In this document: positions 54,063 to 63,628 of the stretch, piece after piece
Numbering within the stretch: position 1 is the first letter of the stretch
Layout: each line of letters begins with the position of its first letter
Origin: Paenibacillus polysaccharolyticus
Lineage (GTDB): Bacteria > Bacillota > Bacilli > Paenibacillales > Paenibacillaceae
NCBI RefSeq assembly: GCF_900102085.1
Contig: NZ_FMVM01000019.1
Coordinates: 62,001-126,000 of the forward strand
Length of the DNA stretch: 64,000 nucleotides
Direction: 5' to 3'
Notes under the pieces: model-generated
Told to the model about the DNA's origin: nothing
The model's input: the letters and a program-made list of their open reading frames with translations, nothing else
The model's database searches: none
Position numbers and translations under genes: made by a program

Positions 54063-55346
54063 ATGCAGCGAAAAATCAATCTTCTCCTGGTGCTGTTCAG
54101 CCTGATTGGCGGAGCAGTTGGTTTTGCGGCAGGAGAAATCATGCTGCATCAGTGGCTTGGGGAAATGCCGCGCCTGCTGCTGATGGGGTTATATTTCGGT
54201 GTGCTAGCACTTAGCGTGGGGCTGTTCTGCCTGCTGGCAGAGATGATCTCACCAAGACTGAACGGTGCTTCGTGGAAGCTAAGGTATCTCAGCTTGTCCT
54301 GGAAGCTGCTTGTGCCTGCAACGCTAGCACTGCTACTGGTTGTAGGGATGGGATTGCAATTGCTGTACCAGATCAATCCGGGCGGAGCAAAACAGGTCAA
54401 AGACATCATATTGATGATCGATAATTCAGGCAGCATGAACGAGACTGATCCCAATAACGGGCGGTTTGAAGCAGCCAAGACGCTCATTAATCAGATGGAG
54501 AGCGACAAACAGGTGGCTGTCATTACGTTTGACGATCAGCCTCAACTGTTGCAGCCGTTTATTGCCGTAGATAGTGAAGCTGCCAAAAGCGAAGTGAATA
54601 GCAAAATCGACGGCATTGTCACCACATCCGGGGGGACGAATTTTGATGCGGTACTCCGGGAAGGCATGAAACTGATCGAAGGCAAACAAGATCCGAAACG
54701 GGGAACAGTCGTTATCCTGTTATCGGACGGATTCAGTGATGCTGATATCTCGGGCATTTTGCCGCAATATGTACAGGAACAAGTGGCTATCCATACTGTT
54801 GGTCTGAGCCTGGTAGACCCTTCGGGGACGGATTTGCTTAAGAGCATTGCTCAGCAAACCGGCGGGATGTACTATGATGTACCTGACGCAGGTGGGCTGA
54901 ATGTCGCGTTCCAACAGATTTACGATACGATTGATGAACGTACTCTCGTGACGGAGCGTACAGGTGCGATGGAACACAGTATGTATCTGGCCATTTTCCG
55001 TGTTGTGGCTTTGCTGCTGATCGGTGTGGCGCTTGGCGTATCCCTTGGACTTGTGTTTGATAACCGTCATCTTGCACTCAGCTTCGGTGTAGGTGGTGCA
55101 GTGTCTGGTTTGCTAGCCGGACTGTTACTGGAGTGGGGGTTAAACGGTTCTAGTGTGGGTGATGCTTTCGTTCGATTTGGAGCCATGCTGATCCTGTCAG
55201 GTATACTTACCCTTTTCTCCTGGATTGTTCCGATCAAAGAGAACACACCACGCAAGAGCAAAGGGCGCCGGGATGCTGGCCGTGGAACTTCTTCTGCGGA
55301 AGGATTCGGTAGGCGGCCAAGAGATACACGCAGCAAAGGATTCTAA
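54063..55346 (+). CDS. Multi-pass membrane vWA domain protein
   Basis: 427 residues. Three N-terminal membrane helices (within about 1-105) lead to a vWA domain with MIDAS Asp120-Asn-Ser-Gly-Ser (IDNSGSMNETD) and the TSGGTNF threonine loop; three more helices follow (about 305-400), then a basic, disordered tail. Topology therefore places the vWA domain between two membrane bundles. The start is uncertain: 54063 has AAAGG 12 bases upstream, while 54051 directly follows it. A second vWA protein in one locus suggests a heteromeric assembly with the 45830 product. Confidence 0.87.
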   Translation: MQRKINLLLVLFSLIGGAVGFAAGEIMLHQWLGEMPRLLLMGLYFGVLALSVGLFCLLAEMISPRLNGASWKLRYLSLSWKLLVPATLALLLVVGMGLQLLYQINPGGAKQVKDIILMIDNSGSMNETDPNNGRFEAAKTLINQMESDKQVAVITFDDQPQLLQPFIAVDSEAAKSEVNSKIDGIVTTSGGTNFDAVLREGMKLIEGKQDPKRGTVVILLSDGFSDADISGILPQYVQEQVAIHTVGLSLVDPSGTDLLKSIAQQTGGMYYDVPDAGGLNVAFQQIYDTIDERTLVTERTGAMEHSMYLAIFRVVALLLIGVALGVSLGLVFDNRHLALSFGVGGAVSGLLAGLLLEWGLNGSSVGDAFVRFGAMLILSGILTLFSWIVPIKENTPRKSKGRRDAGRGTSSAEGFGRRPRDTRSKGF

Positions 55347-55367
55347 CATCGGGGAGGTCAACGGAAT

Positions 55368-56060
55368 ATGCGGTTTATGAATGCAGATGCAGATCCTTCG
55401 GCTCCCCGGATTCGAAAGTTGACGCTCGCAGTAGACGAAGGTCGTTGCACACTTCGCTGGCTCTGGCCGGAGCAACTTGAGGCGGTATACGTGGAACGAT
55501 TGGAACTTAATCTTATGAATACGGATCGTGTGGGTGAAGAACACAGGAGTGTTACTGATTATGGAGACGATGCGGGCGGATCGACACAGGGCAAGCTGAA
55601 GCTGTATACGCGAGAGGAGTACAAGGCGAATAACGGATATGTGGATCGAATAACCGGCTTTGGTGCGATCCAGTACACGGTGTACGCATGCCAGATGCAT
55701 GAGGATGGGCCTGTACTGATCCGTCAGCAGGATGAAGATAATCAGGGTATTGCAAGTGCAGGCAAGGCGGATATCCGCTTTGCCATTCGCTATAAAAGCG
55801 GTTTTTTTCAGAAACGCAAGACGGTGTTGATCACGGTAACTGCTGAGGTACCTGTGCCTAAAGAAGCGCTTTGTTATGTTCGTAAACAAGGTGGCGTTCC
55901 GCTGAACAAGGACGATGGAACGGTGTATCCATTTGTGAGTGATTTTGTACCGGGGAAAAATGAAATGCCGCCCGTGGAAGTCGCCAAAGACGACTATATC
56001 AGGTTATTCTTCACGGACGGCCCCAAGTACGGAGCTGCCTATCGGCTGATATCAGATTAA
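55368..56060 (+). CDS. Beta-rich unknown protein of the vWA/GTPase locus
   Basis: 230 residues, not recognised. Alternating hydrophobic pattern (RKLTLAVDEGRCTLRWLW, KADIRFAIRYKSG, KTVLITVTAEVPVP) suggests two beta-sandwich units. No signal peptide, membrane helix or metal motif. GGGGAGG lies 8-9 bases before the ATG; it follows the second vWA gene by 21 bases, so it is co-transcribed. Confidence 0.75.
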   Translation: MRFMNADADPSAPRIRKLTLAVDEGRCTLRWLWPEQLEAVYVERLELNLMNTDRVGEEHRSVTDYGDDAGGSTQGKLKLYTREEYKANNGYVDRITGFGAIQYTVYACQMHEDGPVLIRQQDEDNQGIASAGKADIRFAIRYKSGFFQKRKTVLITVTAEVPVPKEALCYVRKQGGVPLNKDDGTVYPFVSDFVPGKNEMPPVEVAKDDYIRLFFTDGPKYGAAYRLISD

Positions 56061-56091
56061 ACAGACATGACGACTGAAGTTGAGCTTTCAA

Positions 56092-56151
56092 GCGATTGGA
56101 AGGTTGTTCTGTCATCGAAGTGTACCTTGTAAATAACTCCATTTAACTTGG
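56092..56151 (+). repeat. Copy of the sequence upstream of the tubulin-like gene
   Basis: GCGA, AGGTT, TCTGTCATCG, AGTG and TGTAA occur in the same order and nearly the same spacing as at 47827-47887. Both end about 36-21 bases ahead of a ribosome site region of a locus gene. It may be a shared promoter/operator or the 3' end of a dispersed repeat. Confidence 0.6.
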
Positions 56152-56186
56152 ATGTATTTTACACAGATAAGGGGAGGGGAGTGTCT

Positions 56187-57446
56187 ATGAGTTTTTTTAG
56201 CCGGTTTTTGAAGAGACAGCAGCCGGAGGAACGGCCGTTGTTCTACGATATCGTATGTCCATACTGCTTTAGCAAATTCTCACCGGAAGAGGTTGTGTTC
56301 CGTGCGGCTCACCATCGTGACGATGACGAGGATTATGCACTCGGAGAAGATGCCAAGCTTAACCGATATCGTGAACGCTTTGGGCTGGATACGGTATTTG
56401 ATATGGAAGCTGTACTGTCACCTTATGATGTACCGGAGGAGCACCGAATCTATTCGGATAACATTGTCATGGGCTTGAATGATCGTTACGGTGTGATGAC
56501 ACGCCGCCGTCTGTGCCCGCATTGTCATAATGAGTTGCCTGTAACAGCGGGTAAGGCACCAAGCAATATCATTTCAATTATTGGTGCATCCCAGGTCGGG
56601 AAATCCGTGTATATGACTTCCTTAATTCATACGTTGCAGCATTATACTGCGGATCATTTTGATGCCGCTTGTATGCCGCTGAATGCCGAGATCAGCCGCC
56701 GTTTCCGTGCGGATTATGAAGAGCCGCTGTTCGAACGAGGCGACTTGCTGGATTCCACGCAGAAGGAAAAGCTGCAGGAGCCATTTATTTTTCAGTTTGT
56801 GTTCAAGGACGAGGATAAAGCGCCGCTGACCCTGGTGTTTTTTGACGTGGCAGGTGAAGGTATGGTGGAGCAGGATTATCTGGGCTTGCACGGACAGCAT
56901 ATCAAAAACTCGGCAGGTATTCTGTTCATGGTTGACCCGCTTCAGATTCGTTCGATCCGGGACAAAATCCGCATTAACCTGGGTAACGAACCGGGGGAAT
57001 GGACGCCGAAGTACGATGAGCCACGCGATGTGGTGCTGACCCTTTTCGGTGACTTTATCGCCTATCAAGACAAGGCCAAAACCAATATTCCAACCGCTGT
57101 CGTGCTCACCAAAAGTGACATGCTGCATTCCCTCAAGGACGAGGAGGGTGATTACATCAAATCCAATAGCAATGTGTTCCGCAACATGGTTCACCGCGAC
57201 TCTTTCGACCTGACCGAGTTTGAGAATATCGACGGGGAGATTCGCCGTTTTATCGAGAAAGTGGATCGTCCGTTCAAAGGTACGATGGATGTGTATTTCA
57301 AAGACACCGCTTATTTTGCCGTATCTGCGCTGGGAAGTAATCCGGTAGATATGAAAATTCAGGGTGTAGTTAGTCCCATCCGAGTGGACGAGCCTTTCCT
57401 GTGGCTGCTATACAAACTCAAGTACATTGAGGGGAGAGTGGGATGA
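56187..57446 (+). CDS. P-loop GTPase with split zinc ribbon
   Basis: 419 residues. CPYC (24-27) and CPHC (110-113) form a zinc ribbon interrupted by ~80 residues. The NTPase domain then has a Walker A GASQVGKS (133-140), Walker B FFDVAGEG (Asp220) and LTKSD (307-311), the usual base-specificity loop of GTPases. The Lys-Ser P-loop in SQVGKSVY is like the double-zinc-ribbon GTPases found beside vWA proteins. ATG at 56187 has GGGGAGGGG upstream. Its stop overlaps the next start, so it is coupled to the GAP1-like gene, as a regulator or partner. Confidence 0.87.
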   Translation: MSFFSRFLKRQQPEERPLFYDIVCPYCFSKFSPEEVVFRAAHHRDDDEDYALGEDAKLNRYRERFGLDTVFDMEAVLSPYDVPEEHRIYSDNIVMGLNDRYGVMTRRRLCPHCHNELPVTAGKAPSNIISIIGASQVGKSVYMTSLIHTLQHYTADHFDAACMPLNAEISRRFRADYEEPLFERGDLLDSTQKEKLQEPFIFQFVFKDEDKAPLTLVFFDVAGEGMVEQDYLGLHGQHIKNSAGILFMVDPLQIRSIRDKIRINLGNEPGEWTPKYDEPRDVVLTLFGDFIAYQDKAKTNIPTAVVLTKSDMLHSLKDEEGDYIKSNSNVFRNMVHRDSFDLTEFENIDGEIRRFIEKVDRPFKGTMDVYFKDTAYFAVSALGSNPVDMKIQGVVSPIRVDEPFLWLLYKLKYIEGRVG

Positions 57447-60400
57447 TGCGTTCTACTAACACTCCGCCCATTGAACAGCAGATGTACACGAGAGAGCGGC
57501 GCGGGGTATTCCGGACGACGGAGGGATTCGATACGGTGGCTGCATCACCGGGGCTGGACCCTTCTTTTATCAAAAAAGTACTTCATCCTTACTGTGTCTA
57601 TGATGCTCCTGCGGAGCTGACAGGCCGAAGTGAGAAGGACGAGAGCAAGTATCCGGCTTCGATGCACCTGTTACATCTGGAGAGCGGCGAGACCATTCTC
57701 GGGCAAAATGTGTATCAGGCTGCGGATTTTACCGGCCTGCGCAGCGCGTTTTTCGCTCACAATTATGTTCTATCACCGGCAAGCTCGGAAGAATATATGA
57801 AACGTGGCGACTGGCTGGATGCCGTGTTCGCCAACTCATATGATATCGAGCAGGGTACAGAGCTACCTGCACTGACAGCATTGCCTTTAGCGACAGAAGG
57901 TGGAGCAGGACTTGGAACTGAACTGCCCGGTGGTAGCTTTGAGGCAAACACGTCACCGAGCCAGATTCTAAGCGCTCTGAAAATGGACGAGACATTGTTC
58001 AAGCGTATGCTGTATGCCGTGATGCAATCTGTGGCGGCACGTCGCAAGGTATACATAGCACTGGATGTGCCAACAGAGGAAGTAACAGCAGGAGCCAAGG
58101 CATTGCTTCGTCTGCTGTACAAGGCATTGCCGTATGCGTTCCGACGTCAGCTTGGGTTTATGACATTTGCCAAAGAGCCACAGGCCAAGAAAGGTATTCA
58201 TGTGCAATTTGTGGAGCGTGGCACACTGCGTCCCAAGGATCGAAATACGGAGAAGGATTTTACATTTGATCTCGTCTCTGGGCGTGTCACACACGCGGAT
58301 GCTTCAGTTGCGAAGTTACCTTATGCAGAATTTGCGTGGTTTTTGATGCAGGATCAGGCAAGGTCGGCCGAGTTTTATGGATTTGCCGATGAGATGTTGG
58401 CAGGCATGGAGCCTGGACGTGAACTTTCCATCGAAGCCTATGGGGAGCTATCTGTATTTTACAGCCTTGAACAAGGCGTAGAGGATTTATATCTGAATAA
58501 CAAACATGAGGTCTTGAGCGGCTTGTTGACATATCTGAAGCCGGAGGGCGGATTACAGCAGCGTTCACGTCTGAACGAACTGTTCCTGACCTTGCTCAGC
58601 CGGGAACTGGATAGTGTACGCCGGGAAAATGTACCTGAAGAAGTGGTGGCTTCTCGCATCGGTGAGTATTTTCGGGTCGCTACACCAGTGGTGAAGGCCC
58701 GGATTGTGGATTATTTTATCTACGGTGTAAACAATGCGCGAGCGCAGAAACGATTGCGTGCTGTGCAGGAGCTGTATACCATTTTGGATTGGGATGCTCA
58801 GTTGAATCAGGCCTTCTTTGATAAGGTGCTGGGTAATGCTTCTTTGACCAAACTGCTGTTTGAGCCATATCTGGACAATCAGCTGACACGTACCGAAACG
58901 GCAGCAAGCGTGATTGAGCTTATCCAGCGATGGGTTACGGCTCATCCATCTGCCATCCAATCCGCTTTTTTAGTGGAACGGTCTTGTACCGAGCTACGGG
59001 AAAGACTGTGTTCTGCGCCCAATCCGGTGCAATCAGCGAACGAAGCTCTTCAACGGGTTAGCGTTTTGGACTTTATCACCGAGAGTGGTGCGATGGAATC
59101 GGAAATTACCGGATATATCGGACAAACAGAGTTTTTTGCCGATTCAGGACATCAGGCTACAACTACGCATCCTACCAGTAAACCAACCACTCCATCCCTT
59201 GGTAAACAACCGGTTGCATATCAGGAGGCTTTAACCAAGCTAGCTGACAAGCTTGCTTATGTCATCAACCTGTTTATGATCCAGGATCTTGATCTGGAAC
59301 GGGTGAATCGGGAGCAACTGTTGCAGATCGATATTTTGCAGCATGAGCAAGAGGTTCGGGATTGGGCGGTACGTCAAGGCTCGGATGTCGTTGCAAGAAC
59401 CAATATGATGCTGGCAGCCAGAGCATGGCTTAGCGGTGACGGTAATGCGGAAGAAGGAATGGAATCTCTCTCCCTTGCTGAGCGTGACGAGCTTCAGCGC
59501 TGGACTCGTCACTGGCTCGCGGCAGAGCTACGGAATCAGCCCGGAACACCAGCTTATGAGGCATTGTCGCTTGCGTTTTATCGTGGGGGTAGCGGGAGTA
59601 ATCGGCTTGATTATTCGGGTCTGATCGAGTTTGCACGCAGTCATATGGGGCACCCCGAAGAGATCTATACTTTTTTTGAATGGTCTGGTGCGCAGCGCAT
59701 GTTTGTTCGCGGTTCTAACGCACATAAAGGATATGCGGATGCCATCATCCTGTATTTCAAAACGCATGATCGGGAAGCGTTCCGATCCAAGTCTGCTTTT
59801 AAGCCGTACTATGCCAAAGCAGGAAAAGCGCTGAAGCCGGTCTATGATCGGGCCAAAGCGGAACTTGCCTCTCCGTTCATGCGCATGTTAACAGGACGGA
59901 AGAAAACACGGTGGCTGGGATTGTTGCTGTTGTTCCTGATTCTCGGTGCTGCAGGTGGTACGTATGCTCTGATGAACAATTCATCTGAACCTGAGGCACA
60001 GCCACCCATAGATCGGGAACCTGTAGTTGCCACGAATCCAGAAGAGAAGCCAGCAGACTACATTGCTTATATTGTTGCAGAGAACAAGCGGGAAGGGTCT
60101 AAATCACCAGCCCAATTAGTCATCCGCTTTCGGAGCGAGACAGGCGGCATTCCTTTTGAAAAGGGGAATCTTCAGCTACGTATGGATGACGGAAACACAA
60201 AGGATATCGATGTTACAGACCAGTGGGAAAGCCTGAGTCGTGGTGAAGGCTCTGATACAGAAAATACAGGTCAAGGTTCAGCTGATTCAACGACTGGCGT
60301 AACAGACGAGACAGCAACGAAACAAGGTGATTCCTCGAAGGAACAGCCAGATGCTTCAACGAGTGAAGCGGATAAGGGTGCTCCATCCGAAGTTGGCAAC

Positions 60401-60661
60401 GCGTCAGCTGGAACAACAAATGAATCAACGGAGCAAAGCCAAAATAAAACAGGTGATAATTCAACCGATGAAGCTTCACCAGAGGGCCAGAATAAAACGG
60501 AAACTAAGGCACCGTTAACCTTGGCAGAAGCAGATCGCTTGTACCCCTATGGCATGCAGATTAAGTTGCCAGACGATATCAACCCCGATCAAGTTGTGAG
60601 CATCCAGCAAGGTGCAGAAGGCTCGGGGGTCACGATTAACCTGATGCAGAAGCCAAGCTGA
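57443..60661 (+). CDS. GAP1-type GTPase-associated membrane protein
   Basis: 1072 residues. The N-terminal part (IEQQMYTRERRGVFRTTEGF, FIKKVLHPYCVYDAP, GQNVYQAADFTGLR, AFFAHNYVL) matches my memory of the GAP1 N-terminal domain of GTPase-associated proteins; the middle (to ~800) is a helical repeat-like region. A membrane helix (about 824-846) is followed by an external Glu/Ser/Thr/Asn-rich stretch and a small C-terminal domain. The start overlaps the GTPase stop. Such proteins are always found beside a GTPase and are predicted to bind it. A perfect terminator follows. Confidence 0.75.
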   Translation: MMRSTNTPPIEQQMYTRERRGVFRTTEGFDTVAASPGLDPSFIKKVLHPYCVYDAPAELTGRSEKDESKYPASMHLLHLESGETILGQNVYQAADFTGLRSAFFAHNYVLSPASSEEYMKRGDWLDAVFANSYDIEQGTELPALTALPLATEGGAGLGTELPGGSFEANTSPSQILSALKMDETLFKRMLYAVMQSVAARRKVYIALDVPTEEVTAGAKALLRLLYKALPYAFRRQLGFMTFAKEPQAKKGIHVQFVERGTLRPKDRNTEKDFTFDLVSGRVTHADASVAKLPYAEFAWFLMQDQARSAEFYGFADEMLAGMEPGRELSIEAYGELSVFYSLEQGVEDLYLNNKHEVLSGLLTYLKPEGGLQQRSRLNELFLTLLSRELDSVRRENVPEEVVASRIGEYFRVATPVVKARIVDYFIYGVNNARAQKRLRAVQELYTILDWDAQLNQAFFDKVLGNASLTKLLFEPYLDNQLTRTETAASVIELIQRWVTAHPSAIQSAFLVERSCTELRERLCSAPNPVQSANEALQRVSVLDFITESGAMESEITGYIGQTEFFADSGHQATTTHPTSKPTTPSLGKQPVAYQEALTKLADKLAYVINLFMIQDLDLERVNREQLLQIDILQHEQEVRDWAVRQGSDVVARTNMMLAARAWLSGDGNAEEGMESLSLAERDELQRWTRHWLAAELRNQPGTPAYEALSLAFYRGGSGSNRLDYSGLIEFARSHMGHPEEIYTFFEWSGAQRMFVRGSNAHKGYADAIILYFKTHDREAFRSKSAFKPYYAKAGKALKPVYDRAKAELASPFMRMLTGRKKTRWLGLLLLFLILGAAGGTYALMNNSSEPEAQPPIDREPVVATNPEEKPADYIAYIVAENKREGSKSPAQLVIRFRSETGGIPFEKGNLQLRMDDGNTKDIDVTDQWESLSRGEGSDTENTGQGSADSTTGVTDETATKQGDSSKEQPDASTSEADKGAPSEVGNASAGTTNESTEQSQNKTGDNSTDEASPEGQNKTETKAPLTLAEADRLYPYGMQIKLPDDINPDQVVSIQQGAEGSGVTINLMQKPS

Positions 60662-60722
60662 ATTTGTATTAGGTACCATGCGAATTGGAACTGGCAAGGA
60701 ACTATAAAGTGAGATTTGGGGG

Positions 60723-60760
60723 ATGATTCTGAAACGGAGGTTTCAGAATCATTTTTTTTT
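60723..60760 (+). terminator. Rho-independent terminator ending the vWA/tubulin/GTPase locus
   Basis: ATGATTCTGAAAC (60723-60735) pairs perfectly with GTTTCAGAATCAT (60740-60752) around GGAG, then nine T. Confidence 0.93.
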
Positions 60761-60982
60761 GTGTAACAATTGTCTTTTCTAGATGAAGTGTGCTGATGAG
60801 TTGTTTTTGTTCACGAATTAGACATATATCGATTGATTCAAATTAAGGTAATTAGGCCAGTGGTGAAAAATCGCACGGAATGACTGAGAAATACTCTCAT
60901 ATAATAAGTGTCATAGTAGCCATTGAGATGCTGATTTCGAGCAAAAAATGCCTTATAACATCAAAAAAATTGGGATTTTTGG

Positions 60983-61012
60983 TTGACAAGTGATAATGAT
61001 TATCAGTATCTT
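60983..61012 (+). promoter_or_regulatory. Fur-regulated promoter of the siderophore genes
   Basis: TTGACA (60983-60988) and TATCTT (61007-61012) are 18 bp apart. The spacer contains TGATAATGATTATCA (60991-61005), an exact 7-1-7 Fur box. Iron-bound Fur would cover the promoter. The rest of the 493-base gap (60762-60980, 61013-61154) shows nothing else clear. Confidence 0.88.
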
Positions 61013-61154
61013 TAGTGTAGCAGATTAAACAGTTTCTTTTAGAAGGTTAAAGCGTCGGAAAATTCAGAAGTAATGAATCAGAATATAATTTCAATTTCGT
61101 TGTCGTTATGATAGCCGGAATACATACCGGGATTAATGAGAGAGGGATGATCGC

Positions 61155-62039
61155 ATGTTTCGTCTGGAGACGTCCAAGCTGGATATCGCTTATGAGGAAA
61201 GACTGATTGTTGAGGATCTGAACATTCAGATTCCCCAAGGGAAAATTACCGCACTTGTGGGGGCCAACGGTTCGGGGAAATCAACGATTCTGAAGACCAT
61301 GGCACGTATTATGTCTCCGAAGGCAGGTAGCGTGTTACTCGACGGCAAGTCCATCCATAAGCAGTCTACGCGTGAAGTTGCCAAGCAACTTGCGATTCTG
61401 CCTCAGAATCCTACAGCACCGGAAGGGCTGACCGTTACAGAATTGGTTTCCTATGGTCGTTTCCCTTATCAAAAAGGATTCGGTTCCATGCGTGCAGAAG
61501 ACAAACGCATGATTGAGTGGGCGATCGAGGTGACTGGCATGACGGAATTCCATGACCGTCCGATTGATCAGTTGTCCGGCGGACAACGTCAACGTGCCTG
61601 GATCGCTATGGCACTTGCACAGGAAACAGATATTCTGTTCCTGGACGAGCCGACAACCTTCCTCGATATGGCTCACCAGCTTGAAGTATTGCAGTTGCTG
61701 GAGCATCTAAATGCCACTGCTAATCGTACCATTGTGATGGTCGTCCATGACCTGAATCATGCATCTCGGTATGCACAGCATATGATCGGCATCAAGCAAG
61801 GTAAAGCCATTGCAGAAGGTTCCCCAGTTGAAGTGATGACCTCAGACGTGCTGCGTGAAGTATTTAACATTGAAGCCGACATCGTTATGGACCCGCGCTC
61901 CAATGTACCGCTCTGCTTGCCATATGCGCTCGCTGGCGAACGTCCAAAACCAGTTGCTCCTGAAACCAAGGTAGTGAACAGTGCGATGGTTCATGCGGCA
62001 GGTCGCGCCGAACATCGTGTGCAAGCAACAGGCAGTTAA
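61155..62039 (+). CDS. Iron-siderophore ABC transporter ATP-binding protein
   Basis: 294 residues. Walker A GANGSGKST, signature LSGGQRQRAW and Walker B ILFLDEPTTFLD mark the FecE/FhuC/YusV group. It follows a Fur box, so it is made under iron limitation. No permease or binding-protein gene is adjacent, so it may energise several siderophore permeases, as YusV does in B. subtilis. The ~40-residue tail after NVPLCLPY is extra. A dyad AGCCGC-T-GTGC/GCACGCGGCT at about 62083-62112 lies before the next gene. Confidence 0.93.
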   Translation: MFRLETSKLDIAYEERLIVEDLNIQIPQGKITALVGANGSGKSTILKTMARIMSPKAGSVLLDGKSIHKQSTREVAKQLAILPQNPTAPEGLTVTELVSYGRFPYQKGFGSMRAEDKRMIEWAIEVTGMTEFHDRPIDQLSGGQRQRAWIAMALAQETDILFLDEPTTFLDMAHQLEVLQLLEHLNATANRTIVMVVHDLNHASRYAQHMIGIKQGKAIAEGSPVEVMTSDVLREVFNIEADIVMDPRSNVPLCLPYALAGERPKPVAPETKVVNSAMVHAAGRAEHRVQATGS

Positions 62040-62140
62040 AATAAACGAGCTGGATCGGATGTGCGATCCTGAATTATAGAAATGAAGCCGCTGTGCGCTG
62101 TTAGCACGCGGCTCATTCGCATTCACAGGAGGTTTCATTA

Positions 62141-62959
62141 ATGAGCGCAATCAATTACACCTGGCTTGAACAATATGCACGTATCTCGAGGAATGCCATT
62201 TTGAACTCTGTCTACGCTGCACCTCTGGCTTCGTTAAGGGACGCAGAGCAGGCAAGAGATATGCTAACAACATATAACGAACATTTGCGTGCAGATAGCT
62301 TGCAAACCGCAGCGGTGTATTTCATGCATTCCGTTCGTGGTTTGCTCTTGGGTATACATTACCTAAACGCGATGTGTGACAAGGTGCTGGATATTTCTCT
62401 GGATAATATTCGATTACAACTCACCCTGCAGGACGGATATCCCGCATTTCATTTTCAACTGCTAGATGACGCTGAAAAGGCTCATCCAGCACCCCCCGTC
62501 AACGACGAGCACCACTCAGCGCTAGCTTCTACATCTACATGTCAGGCGATGCTTACAGCTTATTACGGAGAACAGCTTCGGCCTTTAATTGAAGGAGTGG
62601 CACTGGCTGGCGGGGCGAATACAGGTCAGATGTGGGCACAGCTTGCGTCGATCCTGAGATGGTTCAAAACGCTGGCTGTTCAGATGGAGATTACAGATCA
62701 GGAGCGAGAAGCTGTTATTCAGGGGTATGAGCATGTCATAACGATGCCACCGGAAGTTCTGGGATTACGTAAAAATCTGTTGAAATTCAAGCCGGTAGAG
62801 ATAGACAGCCCGTATCAACCGGGGGAGAAGATCTTAATGAAGTCAACATGCTGCCTGTATTATAAGGTGGACGGGGGTCAAGATTATTGTTACACGTGTC
62901 CCAAACTGAGCAAAGCTGAGCGGCAAACTCGATATGAGGCGATTGTAGCTTCCCGGTAA
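62141..62959 (+). CDS. FhuF-like 2Fe-2S ferric siderophore reductase
   Basis: 272 residues. The C-terminal cluster ligands are Cys237, Cys238, Cys250 and Cys253 (CC-x11-CxxC), one residue longer than the CC-x10-CxxC of E. coli FhuF. The N-terminal helical part carries the VYFMHSVRGLLLGIHYLNAM pattern of the family. It likely releases iron from imported ferric siderophores in the cytoplasm. AGGAGG lies 9 bases upstream. It shares the Fur-regulated transcript with the ATPase gene. Confidence 0.83.
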   Translation: MSAINYTWLEQYARISRNAILNSVYAAPLASLRDAEQARDMLTTYNEHLRADSLQTAAVYFMHSVRGLLLGIHYLNAMCDKVLDISLDNIRLQLTLQDGYPAFHFQLLDDAEKAHPAPPVNDEHHSALASTSTCQAMLTAYYGEQLRPLIEGVALAGGANTGQMWAQLASILRWFKTLAVQMEITDQEREAVIQGYEHVITMPPEVLGLRKNLLKFKPVEIDSPYQPGEKILMKSTCCLYYKVDGGQDYCYTCPKLSKAERQTRYEAIVASR

Positions 62960-63024
62960 ATTTGAAGTTCACACTTGAACACGTTTATAATTGGGATATT
63001 ACGATCTCATAGGAGGAATTAGCA

Positions 63025-63504
63025 ATGTCCGTATATTCGTACAAGGCGGTAACCACCGCAAATCAGGAAGTGCCGCTGGATATGTATCAAGGCAAGGTGC
63101 TCGTTATTGCAAACACAGCGAGTAAATGTGGATTGACCCCGCAATACGGTGAATTGCAGAAGCTCTATGACCGTTATCGTGATCAAGGTCTCGTCGTGCT
63201 TGGTTTTCCTTGTAACCAATTCGGTGGGCAGGAGCCAGGGACAAGCGAAGAAGCCGAATCCTTTTGCCAGATTAACTACGGCGTTAATTTCCCGGTCTTT
63301 GCAAAAGTAGATGTGAACGGAGAAGAGGCGCATCCCCTCTTTCAATATTTGAAAGAACAACAGCCCGGATCAGGTGAAACCAGCGACATTCAATGGAACT
63401 TTACCAAGTTCCTTGTAAACCGCGAAGGTGAAGTTGTTGGCCGCGTTGAACCGAAAGAATCACCAGAGTCCATGAGTGCAACGATTGAGCAATTGCTCGG
63501 TTAA
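63025..63504 (+). CDS. Glutathione peroxidase family thiol peroxidase
   Basis: 159 residues of thioredoxin fold. Peroxidatic Cys35 is in NTASKCGLT, with Gln in FGGQEPG, Trp and Asn in WNFTKF and a second Cys in GFPCNQF. Firmicute members use thioredoxin or bacillithiol rather than glutathione (family knowledge). AGGAGG lies 7-8 bases before the ATG. Monocistronic, with its own terminator. Confidence 0.93.
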   Translation: MSVYSYKAVTTANQEVPLDMYQGKVLVIANTASKCGLTPQYGELQKLYDRYRDQGLVVLGFPCNQFGGQEPGTSEEAESFCQINYGVNFPVFAKVDVNGEEAHPLFQYLKEQQPGSGETSDIQWNFTKFLVNREGEVVGRVEPKESPESMSATIEQLLG

Positions 63505-63540
63505 TGTGCTACATCTGCTGTAAGGTAAACGTATGATGAC

Positions 63541-63585
63541 GAGAAGCCTGTCCTGCTATTTCGCAGGGACAGGCTTCTTTTTATT
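63541..63585. terminator. Terminator between the peroxidase and pectate lyase genes
   Basis: AGAAGCCTGTCC (63542-63553) pairs perfectly with GGACAGGCTTCT (63567-63578), followed by TTTTTATT. It may serve the convergent minus-strand gene as well. Confidence 0.88.
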
Positions 63586-63628
63586 GTCTAAAGTGTTGTA
63601 TCTACACAGAATACTCTACTCAAAATTA

